DNA of 64,000 nucleotides from Blasia pusilla (lineage: Eukaryota; Marchantiophyta; Marchantiopsida; Blasiales). The notes beneath the pieces are model-generated. The model saw only the letters and a list, made by a program, of their open reading frames with translations, was not told the DNA's origin and made no database searches. Every line of letters begins with the position of its first letter. The stretch's first letter is position 1. The stretch lies in the NCBI GenBank assembly GCA_050084515.1, contig CM114274.1, positions 6,448,001 through 6,512,000 on the forward strand, written 5' to 3'. Below, one piece after another: positions 1 to 10,834 of the stretch. A program made the translations under genes and the position numbers.

Positions 1-850
1 ATGTTGGAGTTGATTGAAAATATGTCATATGCCGATGAAATATTCAACTTTGTGAAGGCGATGCCATCCAAGTTGAAACAAACATTAAGGGAGAAAAGTG
101 CTATGCAGTAAACCAAGTTTGGGAAGCTAAAGGTGGCCATAAGCATGACTACTCAACTAGTGGCAGGCGATCCGAGTCTTAAGAAGTGAGACAAGATGGT
201 CCCCATTACAAAGGCAGGGGCATCGTTTGGTGGGGCAAACAAGAGGAAACCCGAAGAGACAAGGCTGTATATAGGGTTAGAACTCAAAAGGTTCAAACTT
301 CAACAATTGCCAAATTCCAAGCAAGAGGCGACCTCGAGTGAACCTGGTGCTAAAGGATGTTATGAATGTGGTGATTTTGGTCATTTCAAGTAGGAGTGTC
401 ATTGTGCAAAAGGGGCCAATGCTTGGAGGCATGACAGCCATTGCAACGAGCAAGAGCTATTAGAAACCGCGAGGACGTTGATCTGGTAAGTAAGACTAAC
501 GTCTTGACGTTTAGCAAGTTTGCTTGAAAGCCTTCAAGGATTGAGCTGAGGGAAGGTGATGAGCTTTCCAAGGAATTGCATAAGGATGCTTGTGAGTGCC
601 AAATTCTAGTTGGGGTATTATTTGCAAAAAAATTGTGGTTGCTTTGATTGACATAGGGGCGACTTGCAACTTCCTACATCCAAAGGCGATGCAGAGGGTG
701 AGAGTGCTAGTAATCAACACGGAACAACCCCAAGTTATGATCTATGTGGATGGACACTTGGGAACCATCTCAATCCAAGTGTTGAACATTAAGATGGTGA
801 TTTCAAGAGGGAAATCCGAGTTTAGCACTAGGGAAAATTTTCTAGTATGA
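1..850 (+). pseudogene. Ty3/gypsy gag and protease remnant
   Basis: Degenerate 5' part of a gypsy-type polyprotein. A Gag tail ends in a CCHC zinc knuckle reading CYECGDFGHFK-stop-ECH (about 357-405); the stop lies inside the knuckle. A retropepsin-like segment follows at about 630-690, where LIDIGATCNFLHP resembles the usual LI-D-S/T-GA-T-NF motif, but the residue after the catalytic Asp is Ile, so the protease looks dead. There are several in-frame stops and frame changes. The element enters from the left edge of the window and no LTR is visible. The same element continues into the reverse transcriptase downstream. Family assignment is confident; loss of function is seen directly. Confidence 0.8.
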
Positions 851-1186
851 AGCTTAGGCGGCATAGATATGATTTCATCACTTAGGTTTTTGTGTAGACA
901 TGCGGTAGTGATTAGATTGCCAAAGGTACATTAGAGGTTCCTCTTGGTAATGGAAATGCCATGAGGATTCTTGAGATTCAAAGCGCAAAGTTGCCTCCTC
1001 AAATTTTGAGGATTTTTCAAGTAAAGCACGCTACTCAATTGGTTTCAGCCAAGCAATTGGAAAAGGATCTCAAGGGTGGGTACCAATATTGGGGATTCAC
1101 GTTAAAAGTTGAGGAGTCCCAATTAGATGATGCATCACGAAAGGATGAACTAAAAGGAAACCTTACACCTAGAGTGTGGAAAAATC

Positions 1187-2042
1187 TTGGAAGGGTTCGG
1201 GGATGTCTTAACTGGGGAACTTCCAAAAGGGTTACCTCCTAGGCAAGATTTGGATCATAAGATTGAACTTGAACCTAGAACGGTCCCGATCGTGAGGAAC
1301 CCATGGAGGATGACTCCACAAGAAAGGAAATTACTAAATGAGCACATAAAGGCATTGGAGGAAAGTATGTTCATTTTCCTGAGTAAGTCGTCGTTTGGAG
1401 ACCCTTCCCTTTTCACCTCGAAGAAGGATGGGTCTGTGCGCTCGTGCATGGATTACAGGGTGTTGAGCAAAACGACCATCAAGAGCAAGTATTTTTTGTC
1501 TTTGGCATATGTCTAGTTTGATGTGATGGCAGGATCCAAGTATTTTACCAAGATAGACCTTAGGCAAGAGTATTACCAATCCAAATCACATAAGGAAATG
1601 AACCTAAGACCACGATAAGAACAAGATTTGGATCCTATGAGTTCTTAGCGATGTCATTTGGACTAACTAGAGTCATGAATACTATCTTTCACAATTTTTT
1701 AGATATAAGAGTAGTAGTTTCTTAGATAATCTCCTCAAATATTTGGTGATCAAAGAGGAACTCTAGGTTCTCCTCAAAGAAGTCTTGGGGTGTTTGAGGA
1801 AGAACAAATCGTTCGCAAAACCTTCTAAATGTTGCTTCATGGTCCAAGAAGTGGAATTCTTGGGACATAACTTGACCACACAAGGCATACAACTGAGTCA
1901 TGAGAAGTTTAAGGCTATAATGTTTCGGCCAACACCAAGGAATTTTACTGAGAAAAGGTCATTTTTTGGATTTATAACTTTCTATCGAAGATACATCCAC
2001 GATTTTGCCAAGATTCCCATACCGCTCTATGACTTGATGTAG
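1187..2042 (+). pseudogene. Ty3/gypsy reverse transcriptase remnant
   Basis: Reverse transcriptase of the same gypsy element. The N-terminal signature is clear at 1187-1516: ELPKGLPPRQDLDHKIELEP, then a segment corresponding to KKDGS-R-C-DYR-LN. FTKIDLRQEYYQ follows at about 1537-1577, and the 'LGH...G' and 'FFGFITFYRRYIHDFAKI' connection region at 1785-2042. The catalytic YLDD box should lie near 1720-1731. In one frame the sequence there is a stop, and after a one-base shift it reads L-D-N, so the second catalytic Asp is gone. More than five stops separate the blocks. Confidence 0.85.
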
Positions 2043-2229
2043 AAAGAAATAGTGTTCTAATGGTTCAAGGAGTGTCAAGAGGTGTTTGAGCTACTAGCAT
2101 TTTTAGTAAGTAACCTTTTGTACTCAAGTTTTTGGAAATCGAGGTCCCATTTGAAGTTTGGACCGATGCATCCAACTTTGCAGTTGGGGGGTGCTAAACC
2201 AAACGGGTCAACCAATTTCTTATGAGTTG

Positions 2230-2570
2230 GCCAAGTTAGAGAGCAATTAGCCCACTTGTGAGAGGGAGATGTATATGGTGATCCATTTCCTCAAGAAGTG
2301 GGAAGTATATTTGTTACATAGTCCGGACTTCAAGGTTTACAATATCAATTGCAAGTATTTTGCAAGTCAAGAGAAGCTATCACCAAAACAACTATGTTGG
2401 CAAGAATACCTAATAAGATTCAAGATGGAAATCTTTTATGAGCCGAGCAAGGAGACTGTGGTAGTGGACACCTTGAGTAGGCGGGAGCAATACTTTGAGA
2501 GGAACTTGGGTGATGGAAACCGATTGGAGAAGCTTGGTGAAGGCGGCCTGCAAGCAATATGAAATCGCCC
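2230..2570 (+). pseudogene. Ty3/gypsy RNase H remnant, integrase missing
   Basis: RNase H/tether segment of the gypsy element. The frame at 2269-2562 shows the order of blocks typical of gypsy RNase H ends: an E-x-Y-x-V-x-x-F-L-K-K-W-x-x-Y-L block, then a Q-E-K-L-S-x-K-Q-L-x-W block, then VVVDTLSRREQY, which corresponds to the conserved 'VADALSRR' end. No HHCC or DDE integrase follows before 2,985, so the element is truncated or rearranged here. Confidence 0.75.
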
Positions 2571-2984
2571 AAGGATAGTTAGCGGCTCTGAAGAAGGGGG
2601 CAAGTGTGAGGCATGTTACACTTGTGGATAGTGTTTGTTTTGAATGGAAGCAACAACCGATATACATTCCTAAGAGAATCCCCATGCCTTTCCCAAATTA
2701 AAAATATCCATCATGGATCCAAATGAACCTCTAATTTGACGGGCCTCTAACATGCCTTGACGGATTCAAAATTGAGCACTTGTTTGATTGCTTCAAAAAA
2801 TTGATATAGAAGAAATCCACTTTATCCTAATAACAAACCTAAAAAAAGGACAAAGAAAGGTAATAACTTTCCAAAAGAGAAAGAATCAAGAAATGCACAA
2901 TGGAATACAGAAAGGTTCTCAAGGTTTACCACGATGCACCTTGGGTGGGACATCCATGTCAGATAGCGACCTTGAAGATTCTGA

Positions 2985-3240
2985 ATGATTCATTCAAGTC
3001 ATTCTTTATGACTCAGCTAGTCATTGTTTATGACTCGTATAGTTAAAAACAATGACTAAAAGAAGTAGTATTTAGTGACTTCAATGAGACTAAAATATGA
3101 CTACACTTGGTTTAAGTAACAACTTATACGACTAGGTTTCATTTTTGTTACTGTAGTCTGGTTAAGTAACTACGGAGTCTCAATTTGAGTAACATGAAGT
3201 ATTTTTAAAAAGTCATTTAAAGGGCAGTTTTGTTCTAGTA
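2985..3240 (+). mobile_element. Orphan CACTA right-end fragment
   Basis: About 255 bp closely resembling the right end of the complete CACTA element at 57.75-58.21 kb. It has the same run of short AGTCAT/ATGACT words, the same order of landmarks (acaacttatacgactagg, then gtctggttaagtaa, then gagtaacat) and the same end, where agggca-gttttgttctagta corresponds to gggg-atttttgtactagtg. The terminal base is A instead of G, so the CACTA end is mutated. I could not find its left terminus. Either a broken copy of the same family, or the right end of an element that swallowed the gypsy relic. Confidence 0.75.
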
Positions 3241-3259
3241 TATTACGAGGGCAATCCCC

Positions 3260-3691
3260 TTGAACCATACGAAATGCAGGATGGGAACACAACTAAACTC
3301 TTGCGCCTTGTGTGACCATGGGGATGAAACCTCTAGTCACTACTTGGTCTCCTGCAAAAAAATCACAACACACAAAGCAAGAACATATGTCGATATTGCT
3401 AAGTCGGTAACACCAGAATTGTTCGACACTTTCAATAGCCTTGATTCATTGCCCAAAGCTGCTGCACTGGTAAGTAATGTCTACCAGGGATCCCAATCAG
3501 GCAAAGTAGATGGTGTAGTGAAGAGTTTCTTGGTTGACACTTGGAAGCTCCACTCAAAGTGTTTGATAGAGAAATTGTGTGGAGTGGCGAGGCGCAAGAA
3601 TGTTGCCAACAATTCTAATAGGAAATGGAGAGGGAGAAAGGATTCATCATGGAAGAGCTCTTTGAACACACTTAAGTGCTCTCGTTGCTAA
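3260..3691 (+). pseudogene. LINE-like C-terminal fragment with zinc knuckle
   Basis: A 143-codon open frame containing CALCDHGDETSSHYLVSC, a CX2C-H-C arrangement like that at the C-terminus of plant non-LTR retrotransposon RT proteins. The part around 3,487-3,560 (GSQSGKVDGVVKSFLVDTWK) recurs as short pieces at about 43,387 and 43,799. This shows it belongs to a dispersed repeat and not to a single-copy gene. No RT domain is attached on the 5' side, where a CACTA end abuts it. The LINE assignment is an inference from the zinc-knuckle layout. Confidence 0.5.
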
Positions 3692-3699
3692 GTTTTATA

Positions 3700-4264
3700 G
3701 GTTAGGAGTTTTTGTCGAAGAAATCAACGTGGAAGCCTTGTTGAGTTTTTTTGAGATTTGGGGACGCGAGATGATCCAACACCGCCATCAATAGATGCTT
3801 CGAGTTCTAATTTGAGTATTGAGTTCTTGAGGTCATGGTACCTAGAGCTATGTTCATCATCTTTCAAACGATACATTATTTTAATGCATATTTGATTGAG
3901 AAGCCATGACCATTTCCGTGTTTGAGCTAGGAATTACAAGGTTGTTCGGAAAAAAGTTATTTGGGGGATTGTTTGATTGAGAAATTCCTTTAAGGTATGG
4001 TTAAGTAAAAAGAATCTTTATGTGAGGACTGTTGAATGACATGTCTTTTGTGAGAATTAGCCTCCAATTTTATGAGTTTATGAGCTAAATGACAAAATAA
4101 TAACTTCTTAAGTATTTTTTTAAAAGAATATTCTTATTGTTTCTAAGGAGGGTAGTTAAGTAAGGCATCAACCACGTGGATGTTGATCACCTACACATCG
4201 ACCAGGCTGGTCGGATATATCTGTGAAAATTTCTAGGATCTCGTCAATATAGCCTTAAATTTTT
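3700..4264. other. Noncoding, nothing recognised
   Basis: AT-rich sequence with no open frame of note and no recognisable element. Confidence 0.5.
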
Positions 4265-4645
4265 TTGTATGAAGAACTCATGAATTATTTATTTATTTTA
4301 AAAAAATCCAAATCTCATAGAATTTCAGCTTGTAGCATTTTTTTATAAGATACTTATAGGCCTCATTACTCCTTAGTTGACGCACCTTCGATGTTAGTGT
4401 GAGTCATCGTCATTTCGCCGTCAATATCTTAATGATCGTAAGTTTTCGTCCAATTTGGAGCATCTGGCGCTAGTACCACAATATTTTTTGTGTAGTTTTT
4501 GCTCTGGATTGATTTCTTCCTCGTACAACGTTCAACACCATTGATCTTCAATCTTTGGTTATCAACTGCCTTTCGTTGTTGTCAATGTCATTTATAGAAG
4601 TGTAATCATCTCGTCATTGACCGTTGCTTATCAACCATATGTGTA
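4265..4645 (+). repeat. Dispersed repeat, copy 1
   Basis: About 380 bp that aligns colinearly, in the same orientation, with 28,490-28,835. Shared landmarks are 'tcatagaatttcagcttgtagcattt', the 'ggcct..attactccttag' block, 'ccacaat-tttttgtg', and 'tcaatgtcatt...catctcgtcattga'. I estimate moderate divergence by eye. Noncoding; probably part of an unclassified transposon. Confidence 0.7.
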
Positions 4646-6218
4646 CACTAGAGGTTGAGTCTAGTAGGTCATGGATGTCCTAGTGTGAAATAAGGTAACG
4701 TGTTAGAGCATATTTGCCCTTGGTTTGGGCCCATTTGGAGGTCATTTGAGGAACTCATTAATTTTAATAAGTTCCTCTATTGTATGAACTTTGTCTTTCT
4801 AATTTTTGGAAAATAGATCTTTATCCACTCTTCTAGATTTAGGGTCAAGTTGATGACCTATGTGCAGAGGTCACCATGAAAAGGATTTAGGAAGAGGGTA
4901 TACATCAAGAAGGATGAGTTTGGAGAAAACAAGAACTCATTCACTCTTTGTACAATTTTTTTAAGTACAAGATGGCGGAGTTATGGTGATCCTTGTATTG
5001 TCAATAAAGATGTTCTCTCACCATAAAAGTAGATTTGGTTTGACAAAAGAAAAAGAGGTAGTGTGGTCATGAAAACCATATTACCTTTTATATTTTATAA
5101 GATTTACACATATTTTGTCAAAGATTTTGGCAATGACTTGCCTCTCTCTTTGTATTCCATGGATGGTTGAATTATTCTCATGTTTGTAGATTTGATTAGT
5201 GGCGGCAATGTATGTTGTATAAAGATATGCATATGCATGACACATATCTTGCCTTTCCTTATTTTTAGATCATGGACTTCAAATTGTAAAAGGTAGAGAC
5301 GGCATATAAACCAAACTCACTAGAAATTACTATTAGAAAGTAAGTGATAACGAATGAACTTGGTTTGGATTCGCCTTGATCAATATGGAGGTATCTATTT
5401 CATTTTGCCCATAGAGACAAATGTCAACGAATACAAAAACTCTTTTTTTATAAGTATAATAAGTTCATTCAGACTACTTCTTGATGTATATATAGCTTCT
5501 TGATTTGCGAACACCATGTGCTTGACATAGGCTAATGAGGGGAAAAAAATGATTTCATAACTCGAACAACAACAAAATATGATTTTATAAATGTTGGGCA
5601 GCATGATCATCGACCCTAAATCAGTTTCCCCGAAACTTTTTATCAAATCCTAATCCTCCGAAACAGTATTCCAGTCCACTCCCCTGTTTGTCCTACTCTT
5701 GATGTTATGAGTGTCCGCTTTACTCACAAACAAATCGAACTTCCTAGTCATGTTATTAATGTCCACTTCATTTTCTTTTCTGCATACATAATGTCATTCG
5801 AACTAAGCATGCACTGATCCAGTAGGTTCAGAACTACCCACTCCTTTTCCTATCAGATCAAAATGTCACTCTAGTAATGCAAGGACATGTCATAAAGTTG
5901 CATTGTTGACTAATTTGTGCTTTGGAATATGGTATGGATAAATTACTGTCTAACACATTTGAATGCGTCTGCCCCACACGAGTAGTGCCGAAAAATACCC
6001 GGAACAATGTTGTTCTCAAACATGAACTCTGGAGATGCTTGAAATTGGTCGTGATCTTTAAAGAAAATGATCGAGGTGAATCCCAACCATAAGTTCAAAA
6101 TTCAACTGCCAGGTGAAATATGTATGAGACCTCTGACTCTTTATGTACAAACACAAGATCAGCGCGAAGGGCCCCAAAGGAGGAGTGAGGAAGTGACGGT
6201 GCTCACAATATAGATAGA
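4646..6218. other. Noncoding stretch
   Basis: AT-rich, with no convincing coding signal on either strand. One short minus-strand stretch near 5,930-6,050 is open for about 35 codons, but it has no splice context I can support. Confidence 0.4.
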
Positions 6219-6810
6219 TTACAAGACAAGAAAACCTTTCTGAGCACTGCCAACATAGGAAAAGAAGGTGATTGGGGACCAAGCTGGAACTGAAGCAACT
6301 GCAAAGAGCTCTACAAATGCAGGAGGTTTCGTTTTGCACATCTTATTATAGAAGTACTTTAAGTTCTCATGTAGGTCAGAGCTCCGTAATGATCCGCTTG
6401 ACATCTGGCGGTGACGAAGTATAGTATAGAAGCAGGCAGACTCTTGGTGCTTCAAGTCATGTATATAGTGGATTATATGTTACAAGAAGAGAAATTTTCC
6501 AGCAAGAAATAAGATCTAGAGCAACTGGAGACTGCCAATGAACTCGACAAACGTAGTTGGCTTCAATTTTCTCAGTTAAATTATGGAAGTTCTCACATAA
6601 TTCAGAACTCCGTTGAAAAATGGTTTTGAAATGGGGACATTTTGGATCCTTGAAGAAACGTATCTCATAAATCAAAATAGAGGATAGATGGCCCAACACA
6701 CCTGACAAGTATTTCCTGTAAACCACCAACAGACGAATGTGTTCTATATTTGGCCTGCTCCAATATTGTGGTGGTCTCGGGCTCCACAACCGGAGCTGTT
6801 TATCTCTCAA
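6219..6810 (-). other. Two diverged copies of a ~240-bp module
   Basis: Two adjacent minus-strand frames (6219-6455 and 6457-6810) share a motif: RSSDLHENLKYFYNKM in one and RSSELCENFHNLTEKI in the other. The nucleotides also match around 6,345-6,400 and 6,585-6,640 (aagttctcatgtaggtcagagctccg against aagttctcacataattcagaactccg). This looks like a local duplication of an exon-like segment. No homologue recognised, and whether it is translated is unknown. Confidence 0.35.
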
Positions 6811-8528
6811 TTTGTGCCTTCTCTAGGAACAAAGACTCCAATGAGTTCTCGGAAATACATATTGTGTACTCAATGAGCACATCGACTAGTTGGAGCTGCG
6901 TACGCTGCATGTATCCTGATATCACTATTACCATGACATAAATCACTGTAGCAGCAGGCAGATCTCCTCGCTTTGCATATCAAGAGTGCTAGCTAGAAAC
7001 AGAGTTCCTCTGAACATATTCACCCATCTCTGAACACTCTCCAAAATGTCAAAGGGGTGCAATGGAGGGCCTATACTGACAGCAGCTACCCAACTCTGTA
7101 GGCATGTTACAGTCTAATTCCTGTAAAGCGGATGAATGTAGAGTACAGACAGTGTGAATGAGTGAAATCAAATCAAGGCCACGTAGTTTCTTGGTACAAA
7201 CAATCAGAGGCATTCACCAAGTTGGATGATAACCAATGAAACATCCAAACTAGCAGAATCTACTCTATGCCTCTAATTCCATGTTTCACAAGCGCCCTGC
7301 GTTGAGTGATGGCCCTCAAAGAACCAGGTGATGCATATCATAGTTTACATAGGTACTCAACAAGTTCTAAACACAACTAGAATGGTCATACCGTTGACTC
7401 GCTCGATAAACACCCTTTCCTAGATGCCCTTGAGTGTGAGGTTCGAACAACCTGCCAAATCATTCAACATCGATCATATCGTTTCCATTCCCGAATGTTC
7501 CAACCCAATGTCTATCCAGTTAGATGGCCAATTGAGACATTCAAATCATATAATTTATCGTACATACGCATGCCAAATCAAAACAATGTTTGACCAGATT
7601 CAAGGCAAATGATCATGGCTTTCGGGTTAAGGCATTAATCCAGGGAACTGTTCAATATCGCAAATGTGGCGTAGGTGATTCAAGAATTTTTTGATTAAAT
7701 GAGATTCCAGCAAACACGTTGCTAAGGTTTGATGACTTTTGTTGTGCTATCTTGGACGAGGCTATATTGGAATGGGACGGTATCAAGCAGCTCCATGGTC
7801 TGAACAACACATTGTGTCCACCTTAATTGATAATGGTACCTGGCCATATGGAACCCGCTGCCATTTTTGCCTCCGAAGATCTGAGATTTGCCTTTCATAC
7901 TTCAGCCTCGTTTGCAACTTCACATAAGAAATAGCTACCATCAATGTCGGGATTTTGGACTTCCAGGCCTCATGACTTTGCTATCACCAGACCTTTATTT
8001 TCATGTGTACCAGTGCAAAACGTGGCTAATATCAATCTAAGTAATCAAGGTAGGTGATTGCCACTAGGAAATCCAAGCAGTGGATCTTGCTTCTGAGGAA
8101 TTTGGAATTATGGTTAACTATAGGCAGTATAAATAAAAATAAATCTAGAAATCATAAAAACTGCACTCAGCCACCTATTTGCTGTTGAGCGCATACGCTA
8201 GTCTGAAACCCTCAAACCTTGTCATCAATTCTAACCTTCATAACCTCTTAGTTGAAGAAAAAACTGACCATATGTTTCTTCTCCCGTTCATGCCAGAAAG
8301 TGTTCACCAAACGCTGCACAAATCATGACAAATCAGTAAAACCCTCTTTAAATGTGCTGAGAAGAATCAAAGTTTCTTTTTCTCAGCAGAGCAAGATCCT
8401 TCGTTCTAGGCAAGGTAGATGCCTTTCCTGGTACCACAACGAACGACTAGAAAAACAACCATTGTTAGCTTTGAGAATTTTGATGGTCAGGTGAGAGCTC
8501 TTTTAAAATCCAAAATTCACCTCAACAG
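6811..8528. other. Noncoding stretch left of solo LTR
   Basis: No recognisable gene. Short open frames only, without splice-phase support. Confidence 0.4.
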
Positions 8529-9214
8529 CGTTGAAATTTGTTAATATCTAATTTAGTCATGCCCTAAAAGTAGTTAGTCAAATACTGACTTAGTTGAATA
8601 CTAATTTAGTTAGCTAGAGATAACTTAGTGTTCCTCTATCTTTTTAGGGTAACTTTGAATTAGGGCAATTCTCGAGTTAGGGCTAGCCACCATCTGTTAT
8701 TTAGGGTATGGATCTGTTCAAGAAGATCCAAGGGCCAGAAGTGCTCACCCTCATGTATATAATAATGTCTCTGTTTAGAGAGCAGAAGTCAATTCTACAG
8801 CATGCACAGTTTTGGTGAGTACTCCTGAGGCTCTTGGTCCTGCTGCAGAGTGATCAGAGAGTAGGAAGAGGAGATTGAGACTAATTGCTGTGCTTGCTAG
8901 AGCCTCACTGGAAGGCAGGTTGTTTTGTCTAGAATGCTGATGGAGATTGTTTGTGCTCAATGGTGAGCCATGTCTGATCTCTGAGCTGGTGACATGTGAG
9001 GACCTGTAGTGTGAGTGCAAGGTGTGGCTGAGTAGAATCCTTCTTAGTATCTCTTAGATAGTAAGAAGAGTCACATCATGGTAGGGCTCTGATCTGGCAA
9101 TAGAGATATGAACTGATTTGCTGATTGTGTACAAGCTGAAATAATGGATGGTCTAGCTGATGCTAGCTCTGACTTTGTACAAGGAGATACTTCTGCTGGT
9201 CAATCATTTTCTCA
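8529..9214 (+). mobile_element. Solo LTR, copy 1 (plus orientation)
   Basis: A 686-bp solo LTR. It begins CGTTGAAATTTGTTAATATC (the first base of the usual TG is mutated) and ends TCATTTTCTCA. It is flanked by a perfect 5-bp target duplication, AACAG, at 8524-8528 and 9215-9219. The reverse complement of 18603-19285 matches it along its whole length with few differences. No internal region, PBS or polypurine tract is attached, so it is the product of LTR-LTR recombination. It lies beyond the stop codon of the minus-strand coiled-coil gene. A 5-bp duplication fits a copia or gypsy parent. Confidence 0.93.
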
Positions 9215-9856
9215 AACAGTAGCAACATGTTCAGAGTGCTCCGTCCGTAAAGGTGAAAGCGCTTGCGATGTACTTATTAACATACCAATAGTTCTTGGAT
9301 ATCTTCGATTGGTATTCCCAAGCAGTGCTCTCTTCGGAAGGCCATCACCAAGTCATATAAGTCAGCCGGGATCCTGAACGCAAGGTGTTGCTAAATAAGA
9401 CAAGAAAGCTTAATGAGAAACAAATAACCCTTCTAAACAAAGGATAGTACAGGGAAAACTTCATCAAGAAAACACAAGGGGACCTAGATGGACCAGGGAG
9501 GAAAACCAAACACAGGTAGACAGTAGAGGGGAGAGCCCCCTAGGAAATAACCTCCCACTTTCTGAATATCTGATTTCCATAATTGGTTTAAGGCTCTGGA
9601 ATGTAAGCACCTGGAACCACACACGAAAATCATGATGGATGATAAAATGAAATTACACTCAAGACTGAAGAAAACATCTGTACTAACATTCTCACCAGTG
9701 ATCACACTCAGTCTCGGGGTTTACTGATCCCCGTATACTTAATGCGCCATACCGCTGTGCTAAGATCTGTTTAAGACAAAATTTACAATAATCTGGTGTG
9801 AGTTCTTGAACACAACAGTGTTACAAACAGAAAAGAGGAGAAAATTAGGATGAACA
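9215..9856. other. 3' flank of coiled-coil gene
   Basis: Sequence between the solo LTR and the stop codon of the minus-strand gene. It should contain the 3' UTR. I see no unambiguous AATAAA on the minus strand. Confidence 0.4.
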
Positions 9857-10834
9857 TCAATCGGGGCTATGAATGACTGAAATTGGGAAGAAACTTTTCT
9901 GTGCGAGTTCTCTTTGTGTATATTCTATGCTGTTTTTCCAGCGATCACCACCAAGGATCATTGCTTCGAATTCTGAACTTTTACGTTTATTGTTCGGATG
10001 ACCTTTCATTGTTTCTCTGCTCCTACTTCTACCGGGAACTGCCAGTTTAGGAAAAAGGACGCTTAGGTGGGATCTCACCTGAAATTTGGATGCTTTGAAC
10101 TGGTTCGGACAAAACACTGAACCCTTGCCTCCCTCCATCTCTGTAGCAGATATTGAAGTTATCATCATCAGAACTTGAAATTTGTTATCCGCAATTTTAA
10201 CAGCGCGAGCATAAACATCCAAGCACTACAGGAGCCTATTATAAAGAGATGCAACACGACATGATAGAGAAAAGTCTTTAAAACTGATCCATACATCCTG
10301 AAAGAAGGTTCTTTATGTTGAAGACTTCTCCAGATGTATGCTTTAGCTTCCAGGTTTGGCATGTATACTTCATGTTTTCCTCATGAAGCTGACATGCACG
10401 TACCACAATACAGTTTGATTCGTAGATCTTCTACCTGGGTTTCCTATCAACAGCTTCTTCATGGTTCAGTCAGGAGTAGGAACCTTCTCACCTTGGAAAA
10501 GATTTCGATATTCATCACTTTCAGACAAAATTTGCACAAGTCGGGCATTGTCTACCCATAGTTGATCCATTCTCTCCTGTAATTCCATCGTAATAAGGTT
10601 GTTTTATTGCCTCACAATCTTGTGGAGAATGTATCACTTGCACTCACAATCCTCCAAGCACCTGAGGTTCTGATCGCTAAGGGAAAACCTCAAGGTAAAA
10701 CTTTCGATCCACAAATCTAATCGGTTACTGTCACTCACTTCCTGCTCACGAAGTTCGGCGCAAACACTGGTCAATTCTTGAATCTCTTTGAACGCAGAGC
10801 GAAGTTCCTTAGTTGTGCTCTGGTGGGTGATTGC
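9857..10834 (-). CDS. 3'-terminal four exons of the coiled-coil gene
   Basis: Exons 10739-10834 (96 nt, phase 0 to 0, donor GTGAGT), 10492-10576 (85 nt, phase 0 to 1, acceptor TTACAG), 10079-10138 (60 nt, phase 1 to 1, acceptor CTACAGAG) and 9857-10038 (182 nt, ending in TGA). Using the AG two bases further into exon 10079-10138 is what makes the last junction continue in frame; the other AG leads quickly to a stop. Sequences include ELRSAFKEIQELTSVCAELR (helical) and RMDQLWVDNARLVQILSESD. The tail has a basic patch (HPNNKRKSSEF) and ends ISVIHSPD. The matching phases across four independent junctions are the main evidence. Confidence 0.65.

Noticed and set aside
8775-9020. 81-codon open frame present almost identically at 8775-9020 and 18797-19042
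   Set aside because: Both copies lie wholly inside solo LTRs; the identity is that of the LTR, not of a conserved gene.
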